From: JBAOHV01 sp963714875 | GTDB taxonomy: Bacteria > Actinomycetota > Acidimicrobiia > Acidimicrobiales > Microtrichaceae | Assembly (NCBI GenBank): GCA_963714875.1 | Contig: CAVQQI010000011.1 | Location: forward strand, 1,364,001-1,428,000 | Direction of reading: 5' to 3' | DNA length: 64,000 bases | In this document: piece by piece, positions 43,493 to 52,980 of the stretch | How the letters are laid out: each line of letters opens with the position of its first letter | How positions within the stretch are numbered: position 1 is the stretch's first letter | Made by a program: the position numbers and the translations under genes | The notes under the pieces: model-generated | Database searches by the model: none | Told to the model about the DNA's origin: nothing | What the model saw: the letters and a program-made list of their open reading frames with translations, nothing else

Positions 43493-45826
43493 TCACACCG
43501 AGGCGGTGGACGCCTCGTCGTCGCCGAAGGACGTCGCCTGCTGCTTCGAGTAGACCACCGAGGCGAGGACGATCAACAGGGCCGCGCCGGCGATGACGTA
43601 GCGGATGTTGTTGTCGGCCAGCGAGATGACCGCGGGCAGGATCAGCAGCGACACCAGGTTCATCACCTTGATGAGCGGACTGATCGCCGGGCCGGCGGTG
43701 TCCTTGAAGGGGTCACCGACGGTGTCGCCGATGACGACCGCCTTGTGCACCTCGGACCCCTTGCCACCCAGGTTGCCCTCCTCGATGTACTTCTTGCCGT
43801 TGTCCCATGCGCCACCGGCGTTGGACAGGAAGTTGGCCATCAGGGCGCCGACGATGATGATCGCTGCGAGGTACCCGCCGAGGGCCAGGTAGCCCAGACC
43901 GAAACCGACGACCACGGGCATCAGGACCGCGAGCAGCGCAGGGGTGGTCAGCTCTCGTAGCGCAGCGCCGGTGCAGATGTCGATGACCGGGCCGTAGTCG
44001 GGCTTCTCGGTGTAATCCATGATGCCCGGCTTCTCACGGAACTGCCGACGAACCTCCTGGACCACGATGCCGGCGGTCCGGCTCACGGCGATGATCGCCA
44101 ACGAGGCGAACAGGAACACGACCGTTCCGCCGACCAGGGCGCCGGCGAAGGTCTTGGGATCCGCGATGTTCAGCTGCACGGCGCTGAACGCCTCTTCGAC
44201 GTTGCCGGGGAACAGCTCGGGGAGCTGTGCGGCGATCGTCTCGCGATAGGACGCGAACAGTGCGACCGCAGCGATGACCGCGGAGCCGATGGCGAAGCCC
44301 TTGGTCACGGCCTTGGTGGTGTTGCCAACGGTGTCGAGGCCGTCGAGGATCGTCTCGGTCTCGCCGTGCAGCTCCTCGGACATCTCGGCGATGCCCTGCG
44401 CGTTGTCGGCGATCGGGCCGAAGGTGTCCTCGGCGACCACGATGCCGGTGGTGGAGAGCATGCCGACACCGGTCAGGGCGACGAGGTAGACCGCGAACAG
44501 CACGTTGCCGTCGCCCAGCCCGAGGCCGACCAGGATGGCCACCGCGATCGCCACGACCGCCCAGACCGCCGACTCCATGCCGCTGGAGATGCCCGACAGC
44601 ACGACCGTGGCCGGGCCGGTCTTGCCGGACTCGGCGATGTCCTTGACCGGCTTGAACTGGCTGGAGGTGAAGTACTGGGTGATGCGGCTGGCGACCTGAC
44701 CGAGCGCCACGCCGACGATGATCGCCAGGAACATCCGCAGCCCGACGCCCGAGATCGATGCGCCGCCGGGATCGCCGACGTACACGAACGCGACGACCGC
44801 TGCACCGACCAGCATGATGGCCGACGCCACGTTGAGGCCGCGGTTGATCGGCTTGAGGGCATCGGTCTCGCCGGAGCGCGCCTTGACGAGGAAGATGGAC
44901 ACGATCGAGGCGAGCAGTCCGATCGCCATCATCGCGAGCGGGAAGATGAGACCCTTCACGGCCTCGTCGCCGCTGAGCCCGATGGCGTTGAACGCGGTGA
45001 CACCCAGGATGATGTTCGCGACGAGCACCACGCCGAAGGACTCGAACAGGTCCGACGCCATGCCGGCGCAGTCGCCGACGTTGTCGCCGACGTTGTCGGC
45101 GATCGTGGCCGGGTTGCGGGGATCGTCCTCGGGGATGCCGGCCTCGACCTTGCCGACCAGGTCGGCGCCGACGTCGGCGGCCTTGGTGAAGATGCCGCCG
45201 CCGACACGCAGGAACAGCGCCAGCAGGGATCCACCGAAGCCGAATCCGACCAGGATCGCCGAGGCGGTGTTCTGGAAGACCATGACGATCACGGTGGCGC
45301 CCAGCAGCCCGAGACCTGCGGTGAACAGCCCGATGGTGCCGCCGGCACGGAACGCCACCTGCATGGCTGCATCCATGCTGCCGGTCTTGGCCGCAGCGGC
45401 GGTCCGCACGTTGGCACGGGTCGCGAGCCACATGCCCAGGTAGCCGATGAAGGCCGAGGCGAGGCAGCCGCCCAGGAACGCGAGCGTCCGGTAGAGGCCC
45501 GATTCGACCTGGCTGAGACCGTCACCGGTGTCCTCGCTGAGGATCTCGGTCGAGGTGACGAACACGATCACGGCGAGGGGCACGACGATCACCGTGATGG
45601 TGCGGAACTGGCGCTTGATGTAGGCCATCGCCCCGACCTGGATGGCTTCGGCGATCTCGCCCATCTTCTCGGTACCGGCGTCCTTGGACAACACGCCGCG
45701 CATCATCACCCAGCCGACGATCAGGGCGATGACCGACACCGCAGCACAGAAGAGGAGCCAGAACCACTCGGTGCCACCGAGCGTGAAGATCTGGTAGCCG
45801 CCCTCAGCGGCAAGCACCTGAGACAT
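43493..45826 (-). CDS. hppA: Proton-pumping membrane pyrophosphatase, K+-independent type
   Basis: A 777-residue membrane protein with about 16 helices that couples PPi hydrolysis to H+ transport. Catalytic motifs: GGGIFTKAADVGADLVGKVE (DVGADLVGK), PRNPATIADNVGDNVGDCAG (DNVGDNVGD) and GDTVGDPFKDTAGPAISPLI (GDTxGDPFKDT). The sequence GNTTKAVTKGFAIGSA has Lys after GNTT. Known work links Lys there to K+-independent and Ala to K+-dependent enzymes, so this one should not need K+. The start ATG follows GAGG by 6-7 nt. A 24-bp tandem repeat lies upstream. Confidence 0.96.
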   Translation of the reverse strand: MSQVLAAEGGYQIFTLGGTEWFWLLFCAAVSVIALIVGWVMMRGVLSKDAGTEKMGEIAEAIQVGAMAYIKRQFRTITVIVVPLAVIVFVTSTEILSEDTGDGLSQVESGLYRTLAFLGGCLASAFIGYLGMWLATRANVRTAAAAKTGSMDAAMQVAFRAGGTIGLFTAGLGLLGATVIVMVFQNTASAILVGFGFGGSLLALFLRVGGGIFTKAADVGADLVGKVEAGIPEDDPRNPATIADNVGDNVGDCAGMASDLFESFGVVLVANIILGVTAFNAIGLSGDEAVKGLIFPLAMMAIGLLASIVSIFLVKARSGETDALKPINRGLNVASAIMLVGAAVVAFVYVGDPGGASISGVGLRMFLAIIVGVALGQVASRITQYFTSSQFKPVKDIAESGKTGPATVVLSGISSGMESAVWAVVAIAVAILVGLGLGDGNVLFAVYLVALTGVGMLSTTGIVVAEDTFGPIADNAQGIAEMSEELHGETETILDGLDTVGNTTKAVTKGFAIGSAVIAAVALFASYRETIAAQLPELFPGNVEEAFSAVQLNIADPKTFAGALVGGTVVFLFASLAIIAVSRTAGIVVQEVRRQFREKPGIMDYTEKPDYGPVIDICTGAALRELTTPALLAVLMPVVVGFGLGYLALGGYLAAIIIVGALMANFLSNAGGAWDNGKKYIEEGNLGGKGSEVHKAVVIGDTVGDPFKDTAGPAISPLIKVMNLVSLLILPAVISLADNNIRYVIAGAALLIVLASVVYSKQQATSFGDDEASTASV

Positions 45827-45925
45827 GAACGACCTCGTGACGATGGGAGCACACAGCGTGCTCGGACGCGGACGGACCGTGGGGCCCGGATGACAAACTC
45901 GGGCAAGTTCAGTGGACCCGGGGGT

Positions 45926-45973
45926 GCTGGGTCAATTGCAGCTCGGAGGGCTGGGTCAATTGCAGCTCGGAGG
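45926..45973. repeat. Tandem repeat, 2 x 24 bp, upstream of hppA
   Basis: A 24-bp unit starting GCTGGGTCAATTGCAGCTCG is repeated exactly at 45926-45949 and 45950-45973. On the minus strand each unit contains TTGACC, a -35-like hexamer; the copy nearest hppA is 18 bp from TGAACT (45906-45911), a weak -10 candidate. Confidence 0.9.
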
Positions 45974-45984
45974 ATCGCCGGCGA

Positions 45985-48972
45985 TCAGCCCTCTGGCTCG
46001 GTCGTGGTCGCGGTCGCTCCGGTCTCGGTCGCCGTGGCCGACAGCTGCTGGTTGGCCTGCCGCACGAGCGCGATGGCCTGGGTGACCAGGTCGTCGTAGC
46101 CGGCCAGGTCACGCTCGGACAGCCGCTGGTCGGCTTCGGTGAAGAGGCGGTCGGCCTCTGCCAGCAGCTCGGTCGCGCTGCGGTCGCCAGCGGGCACCGT
46201 GGTCGGGGTCGTCGACCCGCTGTCGTCCTCCCCCTCGGGTTCCTCCAATGCGTCGAGGCCCGACTCGGTCTGGCCCGCAACCGCGCGATCCGGGTCACCG
46301 TCGAGCAGGTCGGCCATCGCGATCTCGACGGTGTCGCCGAATCCCACCAGCTCACCCGAGGTGACGACGATCTTCTTCAGCGTGAAGCGACTGCTGCCCT
46401 CCTCGGCTGCGTAGACCGGACGCAGGTAGACCAGCGCGTCCCCGATCGGCAGGATCAAGATGTTGCCGAACCGCACGCGGGAGCCGTTGCGCCCCACCTG
46501 GGTCTGGTAGGTCGACACCGGGTCGTAGGTCGCCATCTTGCGGTTGGCCTGGATCGGCGAGTCGACCGTGTTGTTGCGGGTCACCTCGTCGCCGTCGACC
46601 GAGACCATGATGATCTCCTCGAGCTCGCCGTAGCTGCCCGGATCGTTGCGTGCGATCATCACCGAGGTCAGGTTGCGGCCGGTGTTGTCGCCCGAGGCCA
46701 GCACGAAGGGGCGGGTCAGCACGAACTCGCTGCGCTCCGCGGTGCCGATGCGCATCTCCTGGTAGTAGGGGTCGATGGGTTCATCGGTCGACGTCGACGC
46801 GGTGGTCGTGTCGTTGTCGCCGGTTCCGCCTGCGCCGATGTCCGACGGCCGTCGGGCGACGATCCACCGGTCGGTGTTGTTGAAGAAGGTGGACGGGTCC
46901 GCCTGGTGGTACCGACCCCACATGAAGGTCTGCGCCTTGAACATGAACTCCGGGTACCTGAAGTGCGCGGCGATGTTGTCGGGGATCTCGTCGACGAACA
47001 ACGCCGGGAAGGCATCGACGTAGGCACGGATGATCGGGTCGGGCTCGCCGAACAGCTCGTCGGTCAGGTAGAGCGAGACGGTGCCGTCATAGGCGTCCAC
47101 CACCGCCTTGACCGAGTTGCGGATGTAGTTGAACGAGCCGCTGGAGGTGGCGTCGACGTCGACCGCATCGACCTGCTGTGCGTACGGGTAGAACGGCGTG
47201 GTGGTGTACGCGTCGACGATGTACTTGACGCGCTCGTCGACCAGGATCGGGTAGGGGTCCGGGTCGAACTCCAGGAACGGTGCAACCTGGCGGACCCGCT
47301 CCAGGATGTCGCGGATGTAGATGACCTTCGACTCCGAGGTGATGCTGCCCGAGATCAGCGGTTCGATCTCGCCGAAGCGCAGCGCGAACGCGGCCTGGCG
47401 GGCGGTCGACCCGATGGACACGCCCGCCTCGCCGTCGTAGTCGGCCTCGAGGTCGTCGTCGCTCAGCTCGGTCTGTCGGGTGCCGACGATCGAGTACCCG
47501 ACCATTCCCTCGCCGTGGTACAGCTCGGGCTGCAGGATGGGCGGGAGCCCGTCGGAGACGACGGGGGGGATGTCCTTGACCAGGAACTCCGGCTCGCCGC
47601 GGTCGTCCGCGGTGTTCGACGGCGCGAGCGCGGCCGCATAGCCGTGGGTGAAGACCAGACGCAGCTTCTCCCACGTGGGATTCGACACTCCGGCCTCGTT
47701 GAGCTCACGAGTGCTGATGATGACCGGCGTGGTCACCTCGTCGACCTGGTACCGGTCCACGTCGACATCGCGGAACGTGTAGTACTCGCGCTCCACCTGG
47801 AGCTCCTGGATCGTCGGCTCGACGATGGTCGGGTCGAGGACCCGGGCCGTCTCCAGGTTGCCCGGATCGGCCTCGACCTCGGCGCGGGTCAGCACCGGCT
47901 CGTAGTCGAAGTCGATCGGCTCGACGTCGTCGAGGCCCAGGGCGCTGCGCGTGGCTTCGATGTTGAGCTCGACGAACGGACGCTCCCGGGCCAACTCGGC
48001 GGGCCCGACCTGGAACCGCTGCACGAACGCCGGATAGATGCCACCGGCGATGATCGCGACCAGTCCCCACAGGGCGAGGATGATCACCGGAAGGGCCCAA
48101 CCCTTGCGTCGGATGTTGACCAGGAGCAGGACCCCGGCGAAGAGCGAGATCAGGATCATCAGCTGGATCGCCGGGAGCGAGGCGTTGATGTCGGTGTAAC
48201 CCGCCCCGTCGAACGCGGTACCTCCCGAGATGACCAGCTCGAAGCGACGGAGCCAGTAGTCCGCGGCCTTGCTGAACGCGGCAAGTGCCAACAGCACCGA
48301 CAGGTGCGCCTTCGCGTTCGGCGTGACGCGCTCTCCCAGCGGCTGCAGGCGGATGGCGCCGTTCAGGTAGTGCACCACCGCGACGAGGACCGCAGTGACG
48401 AGCAGGAAGGCGAACAACCAGTCGACCACCGTCGACAGGAAGGGCAGGCGGAAGATGTACCAGCCCAGGTCCTGACCGAACTGCGGGTCCGCCGTGCCGA
48501 AGTCGCCGCCGTAGCGGAACAGCAGCCATTCTCGCCACTGTGCCGAGGCGCTGAGCGCCGGCACGATCGCGATCAGCACCGACAGCACCAACCAGACCAG
48601 CCGCTGGCGCCCGGCGACGACCTCGCGGTAGCGCACGAGCAGGTCGTCGTCGGGCCCGACGACGGAGCGGAACTTCGGAGCCAGGCGATCTGCGAGCACC
48701 AGGTTGGACCACAACAACGCGAAGAACACCAGACCGGTGGCGGCACCGAGGGTCACCTTGGCCGAGAGCAATCGGCTCCAGACCGAGGTGAGATCGAGCG
48801 CGTCGAACCACAGGAAGTCGGTCCAGAAGGTGGCGATCGCGCGCATCGAGAGCGCCAGGATGATCAGGACGACCGCGGTGACCCCCAGGAACATCCTGCC
48901 CCGGTTGGATCTGCCAGCTCCGTCTGCGCCGTCTGCCCGCGACGGATCGGGCATGTCACTCGGTACTCGCAC
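45985..48972 (-). CDS. UPF0182 family large membrane protein
   Basis: About 995 residues. Seven helices occupy the first 330 residues (RMFLGVTAVVLIILALSMRA, ATFWTDFLWFDALDLTSVW which is the UPF0182 hallmark, VFFALLWSNLVLADRLAPKF). A large extracytoplasmic domain follows: FRDVDVDRYQV, FTHGYAAALAPSNT, YHGEGMVGYSIVGTRQTE, PYPILVDERVKYIVDAYTTT, FMWGRYHQADPSTFFNNTD and GNILILPIGDALVYLRPVYA. The C-terminus (about 900-995) is Thr/Glu-rich with a helical EADRLFTEADQRLSERD. Function unknown; widespread in actinobacteria. GTG at 48972 is chosen because TAGCCT lies 7 nt upstream; ATG at 48954 is the alternative. Confidence 0.92.
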   Translation of the reverse strand: MRVPSDMPDPSRADGADGAGRSNRGRMFLGVTAVVLIILALSMRAIATFWTDFLWFDALDLTSVWSRLLSAKVTLGAATGLVFFALLWSNLVLADRLAPKFRSVVGPDDDLLVRYREVVAGRQRLVWLVLSVLIAIVPALSASAQWREWLLFRYGGDFGTADPQFGQDLGWYIFRLPFLSTVVDWLFAFLLVTAVLVAVVHYLNGAIRLQPLGERVTPNAKAHLSVLLALAAFSKAADYWLRRFELVISGGTAFDGAGYTDINASLPAIQLMILISLFAGVLLLVNIRRKGWALPVIILALWGLVAIIAGGIYPAFVQRFQVGPAELARERPFVELNIEATRSALGLDDVEPIDFDYEPVLTRAEVEADPGNLETARVLDPTIVEPTIQELQVEREYYTFRDVDVDRYQVDEVTTPVIISTRELNEAGVSNPTWEKLRLVFTHGYAAALAPSNTADDRGEPEFLVKDIPPVVSDGLPPILQPELYHGEGMVGYSIVGTRQTELSDDDLEADYDGEAGVSIGSTARQAAFALRFGEIEPLISGSITSESKVIYIRDILERVRQVAPFLEFDPDPYPILVDERVKYIVDAYTTTPFYPYAQQVDAVDVDATSSGSFNYIRNSVKAVVDAYDGTVSLYLTDELFGEPDPIIRAYVDAFPALFVDEIPDNIAAHFRYPEFMFKAQTFMWGRYHQADPSTFFNNTDRWIVARRPSDIGAGGTGDNDTTTASTSTDEPIDPYYQEMRIGTAERSEFVLTRPFVLASGDNTGRNLTSVMIARNDPGSYGELEEIIMVSVDGDEVTRNNTVDSPIQANRKMATYDPVSTYQTQVGRNGSRVRFGNILILPIGDALVYLRPVYAAEEGSSRFTLKKIVVTSGELVGFGDTVEIAMADLLDGDPDRAVAGQTESGLDALEEPEGEDDSGSTTPTTVPAGDRSATELLAEADRLFTEADQRLSERDLAGYDDLVTQAIALVRQANQQLSATATETGATATTTEPEG

Positions 48973-48979
48973 GGCGGTC

Positions 48980-48985
48980 AGGCTA
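48980..48985 (-). promoter_or_regulatory. -10 box TAGCCT of UPF0182 (leaderless), overlaps upstream stop
   Basis: TAGCCT, 7 nt, GTG on the minus strand. Its TAG is the stop codon of the DivIVA-like gene. Confidence 0.45.
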
Positions 48986-51329
48986 GCTATGCGCCGGAGC
49001 GAGGATGCATCGGCAGCCCGGATGGGCAGGAGGTAGCACGTCGCCGGTGGGGAACGCCTCACCACAGGCGACCTCACCTGCGAGTGCGTTGTCCTCGCCG
49101 TCCGCACACGGCAGTCCGCCGTGGTCGACCACCCAGCACCAGCGGCTGTCGGGGCCGGCGGCGCGCTGTTCACCCAGCGCGAATCCGGCGGTTGCCAGGT
49201 CGCCGGCCAGGTCCGACAAGGACCCCGAACGCCAATCCCGGTAGGTGGCGCGGACCCTGTCGGCCAACTCCGAGGTCTCGAGTCCTGCCTCATCTGCCTC
49301 GGCGAACGCCCGCTCCAGATGCGCTCGGTGCAGTGCCAGGAACTCGGCGACCCGGAACTCGAGCGCGCCACGCACCTCGGGGTCGTCGGTGTCGACCGAG
49401 GGACCGTCGGTGTCGACGAGCTCGGACCAGAACTCCGCACCAGCTGCGACCGCTCGGGTGAACTCCCCCGACAGCGCCTCGACGAACGACGTCGGATCCG
49501 ACGACGGGAGGATCGCTGCGGGGTCTGGTCGGCCGCGCTTGACGCGGCGGAGCTTGTCGAGCATCTCGTTCTGCTCGTCGGAGGCCAGCCGCTTCAGACC
49601 GCGGGCGAGGCTCTTCTCGACCGGGCAGCAGCAGTTCATCGCGGCGGTCGAAGACCCGGTCCGCAGAGGTCGGACCCTCTTCGGTGGCGTCGCCGGCGTC
49701 GTTCGACGCCGTGAGGTCGATCGGTGCCCGGTCGTCGTCCTCTGCGATCGAGCCCTCTGCGGTCGACCCCTCTGCGGAACCGTCCGGTGCTGCAGCGTCC
49801 GACGCATCGGCGTCGGGCGGTGCGACGTCGGGAGCGCTCTCGTCGGCGGTTGGGTCGATCGCGGTTGCGGCGGCGGCATCGGCAGGGTCGACCGCGGGCG
49901 CGTCCTCGTCGTCCACCCCCTCGGCGCGGATGCGTGCGAACAGGTCGTGCACGGTGGCACCGCCGTCCGCCGACCCGTCCTCGGGCGAGCCGCCCCGACC
50001 GGAGCCGACCAGCCCCTCGGGAGGCGACGCCAGCTCCTCGGCTGCGTCCTCTGCCGCAGTCGGTTCCTCTGCACCGGAACCCGGCTCGGCACCGTCGCCG
50101 GCGTCGGGCCCCTCCAGCTCGACCACCTCGCCGCCGAGGTCCTCCCCCAGCCCCTCGTCCAGGTCGCCGTCCAGGTCGTCCTGCAGTGCCACGAGCTCGG
50201 CGTCGACGTCGTCATCGATCGTCGCTGCGGCGGCATCGGCGGCGATCGCCGCCTCGTGATCAGCTGCGTCCAACCCGGCGATCGTCGCGTTGACCTCCTC
50301 GCCCGCTGCCCGCAGGACCTCGGCGATCCGGTCGCGCCCGGCGAGCGCACCCTCGAGCTGCCGCCGGGCGACCCGGCGACGCTCGGCGAGGTCACGCAGC
50401 ATCCGTTCCCGCACCGCGCGGGCCTCGGCCACCATCGAACGACCCCGGATGGTGGCATCCTCGATCGTGGCTGCGGCCACCTGCTCGGCCTCGGCGCGCA
50501 TCTCCGCTGCGTCGGCCTCCGCCTGCGAACGCAGGCCGTCGACCTCGGCCTGCGCGTCGGCTCGCATCGCCGCCACCTCGGCCTGTGCCTCGGCTCGCAT
50601 CGCCGCCACCTCGGCCGTTGTCGTCTCGCGCAGCTCGGTCGCTGACGCCACCTCCGCCTCGGCGGTTCGCGTGGCTGCAGCGGTGATCTCTGCAGCAGCG
50701 TCAGCCGCCTCTGCGGTGCGCTCGGACAGGACCAACTCGGCGGCCGCGAGCAGCTCATCAGCACGGGCCTGCGCGTCGCTGACCGTCGAAGTCGCCAGCG
50801 CAGCGGCCTCTTCGCGCAGCGTCGCCGCCGCCGCCTGGGCATCGGCGCGGATCTGCTCGGTCTCGGTGGCGGTGCTCTCACGGAGCTCCGTTGCGGCCAG
50901 ATCGGCAGCAGCGGCGACGCGGGCAGCATCGTCACGCAGCACCTGGGCCTCACCACGCAGCCGTTGGGCATCCGCCGTCGCCGTCGCCTCGCTCTCACGG
51001 ATCAGACGTTCCGCCTGCTCCTCGGCCTTGGTGCGGATCTCTGCAGCCGCATCTCGGGCGGCGGTGACGATGCGAGCGGTCTCCTCGCCCAACACGGTCG
51101 CGATGCGCGATTCATCGAGCTCGTGGGACTCGTCGAGGCGTTGTTCCAGCTCGATGACGCGCTCGCGGAGCCGGGAATCGCGCTCCGACCAGGTCCGCAG
51201 TGCATCAGCAGCGCGACCCAGTGCTGCACGGACCTCGGTCGACTCGAGACCTCGCCGGGCCCGGGTGAACTCGCTCGCTGCCAGTGCTGCGGGGTCGATC
51301 TCGGGGGGTGCAGGCAGCGAATCGGTCAT
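48983..51329 (-). CDS. DivIVA-like coiled-coil protein with phage-head-like (PPxHPxCRC) C-terminus; +1 frameshift near 49623
   Basis: Corrected length about 781 residues. The N-terminus EFTRARRGLESTEVRAALGR is the DivIVA membrane/dimer motif. A coiled coil rich in Ala, Glu and Arg follows (about 40-335, many AEAxAxxAEMRAEA heptads), then an acidic Asp/Ala/Glu low-complexity region (about 340-560). After DRRDELLLP the frame breaks. Removing one C/G at 49623-49625 continues as VEKSLARGLKRLASDEQNEM into a 220-residue globular domain ending CGEAFPTGDVLPPAHPGCRC. That end resembles the Cys/His motif of SPP1 gp7/Mu gpF-type head proteins. The role is unknown; polar growth or a scaffold is plausible from the DivIVA part. 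TAGCAT lies 6 nt before the ATG. Confidence 0.75.
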
Positions 51330-51335
51330 GGGCCG

Positions 51336-51341
51336 ATGCTA
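51336..51341 (-). promoter_or_regulatory. -10 box TAGCAT of the DivIVA-like gene (leaderless)
   Basis: TAGCAT, 6 nt, ATG at 51329 on the minus strand. Confidence 0.5.
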
Positions 51342-51391
51342 CGGGTGCGTCGACGCTCGGTGGCGGAATGCCCGAGGCGTTTCGCGGCAGG

Positions 51392-52507
51392 TCAGCCGGT
51401 GGTCGTCAGACCGTCGGGCGCGAGCAGGTCGATCGCCTCGTCGATGTCCTCCACCGCCCACAGCGTCAGGTCGTCCCCGGCGATCCTGCGCATCTCCGCC
51501 TGCTCCTCGGCCGGTGTGGCCGCCGGGTAGATGAACAGGTCGATACCGGCCCGCTTGACCGCAGCGACCTTCTGGGAGATCCCCCCGATGGGGCCGACGC
51601 TGCCGTCGTCGAGGATCTCACCGGTCACCGCGATGCGCTCACCACCGGTGAGCGAACCGGGCGTCATCCGGTCGATGATCGCCAGGGTCCATGCCAGGCC
51701 GGCAGAGGGCCCCGACACCTCTCCGGAGTCGACCTCCACCTCGACAGGGGACTCCACCTGCGGATTCGCGGGCTCGACCTCGACGCCGAGGACCGGCCGA
51801 CCGGCCGATGTCGGCGACTCGCCCAGCACGATCCGGACCGACTCGGGCTCGTCGGAGCCCTTTCGTTCGACCTCGACCTCGACCACGTCGCCGGGTGCCC
51901 GATCGTCGAGCTCGTCGCCGATGTCGTCGGGCATCGCCACCTCGCCGCCGTCGACACCCACGATCACGTCCGAGGGCTGCAGCACGCCGGCGGACGGGCC
52001 GTCATCGATGACGCCGAGGACCCTGGCCCCGTCAGCGTCATAGGACGCATCGACACCCACCCGATCGAGCGCGACGCGGGTGGCGGTGAGCTTCGACAGG
52101 TCCATCCGCTGCCGGTTGACCCGCCGGCTCTCGTCGCGGTCCCCCTCGGGGTACATCTCCTCCTCGGTGCGGATCTTCACCGCGTCATCGAGCCATGCAC
52201 GCACCATCAGCGCCGGGGTCGCCCGGGACAGGTAGACGGTGGTGAACAGCACCTCGCCGTCGGTCTCGAACGACGGCGCCCCCTCGATCACCACGCGCTG
52301 CTCCGCGGGGCGGACCGAGCCGGGCTGGATGAGGTAGTAGGGCAGCTCGACGAGGAACGCCGCCGCAGTCAGCCCCGCGACCACCAACAAGAACGCGCCC
52401 AGGGCGTACCAGCGGCGGTGTCTGCGGGTGGTACCCGGATCCGCCACATCGGATGCATCGGATGCATCGGTGTGGTCGGTCTCGGGCGGTACGATCGGAG
52501 TTGTCAT
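51392..52507 (-). CDS. PDZ and Lon-type (S16) membrane protease, YlbL-like
   Basis: A 371-residue protein. One helix near residues 34-54 (WYALGAFLLVVAGLTAAAFL), a PDZ-like segment (about 150-225: GVIDDGPSAGVLQPSDVIVG followed by VDG), and a C-terminal Lon proteolytic domain. The latter has the catalytic Ser in VSGPSAGLAWTLAIID and the catalytic Lys in IGGISQKVAAVKRAGIDLF (Ser-Lys dyad). No AAA+ domain, as in B. subtilis YlbL. It should cleave proteins at the outer face of the membrane. The ATG (52507) overlaps the ATG of the divergent small membrane gene in the shared CATG. Confidence 0.9.
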   Translation of the reverse strand: MTTPIVPPETDHTDASDASDVADPGTTRRHRRWYALGAFLLVVAGLTAAAFLVELPYYLIQPGSVRPAEQRVVIEGAPSFETDGEVLFTTVYLSRATPALMVRAWLDDAVKIRTEEEMYPEGDRDESRRVNRQRMDLSKLTATRVALDRVGVDASYDADGARVLGVIDDGPSAGVLQPSDVIVGVDGGEVAMPDDIGDELDDRAPGDVVEVEVERKGSDEPESVRIVLGESPTSAGRPVLGVEVEPANPQVESPVEVEVDSGEVSGPSAGLAWTLAIIDRMTPGSLTGGERIAVTGEILDDGSVGPIGGISQKVAAVKRAGIDLFIYPAATPAEEQAEMRRIAGDDLTLWAVEDIDEAIDLLAPDGLTTTG

Positions 52508-52913
52508 GGTCACGCTGATGGTCGGAGTGCTGCTCGTCGCAGCAAGTGCAGTCGGGTTCGGCCTCGCCCTGTTCGGCCGGCGACCGGTCCCTCAGCCTGC
52601 CATGTCGCTCGGCGGGCCACACTCCGAGGCGATCCCCGCTGAGCCGTCACCCAGCATGCGCGTGCCGGCAGGCGACACCCGGCCGGTTCGTCCCACCGAC
52701 GACCCCAACGGCGTGCTCCGCGTGGGATGGTGGCGTCAGGTCCTCCAGCGTGAGCCGTCCGCCGGACACCAGCCAGCGGCCGACGTGACGCTGTCGCCCT
52801 GGGTCCGCGCCCGGTCCGCCCTGTTCCTGATGCTCACCGTCGCGGGACTCGCGGCACTCATCGGCATCATCACCAGCATCGTGTTGGTGGGCGCGGTCCT
52901 CCTGATCACCTGA
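52506..52913 (+). CDS. Small two-helix membrane protein, unknown function
   Basis: A 135-residue protein: helix 1 at residues 2-24 (VTLMVGVLLVAASAVGFGLA), a Pro-rich cytoplasmic loop with WWRQVLQREPSAG, and helix 2 near 105-135 (ALFLMLTVAGLAALIGIITS followed by IVLVGAVLLIT). No recognised domain. ATG at 52506 has GGAG 6 nt upstream and TACGAT at 52490-52495; ATG at 52518 is an alternative. The promoter lies inside the coding start of the divergent protease gene. Confidence 0.7.
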   Translation: MVTLMVGVLLVAASAVGFGLALFGRRPVPQPAMSLGGPHSEAIPAEPSPSMRVPAGDTRPVRPTDDPNGVLRVGWWRQVLQREPSAGHQPAADVTLSPWVRARSALFLMLTVAGLAALIGIITSIVLVGAVLLIT

Positions 52914-52926
52914 GCGCCGGACGCGA

Positions 52927-52955
52927 CCGTGCCCGGGCACAGGGCCCGGGCACGG
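52927..52955. terminator. Bidirectional hairpin terminator
   Basis: A 12-bp perfect GC stem (CCGTGCCCGGGC with GCCCGGGCACGG) and a 5-nt loop between convergent genes. Confidence 0.6.
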
Positions 52956-52980
52956 CGAGTTCTCGGTGCGCAGCAACGGC

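Noticed and set aside
45926..45973. CRISPR array
   Set aside because: Only two exact tandem units without spacers, and no cas genes in the window.
48983..51329. Prophage remnant
   Set aside because: Only the PPxHPxCRC domain is phage-like; no integrase, terminase, portal or att-like repeats are nearby.
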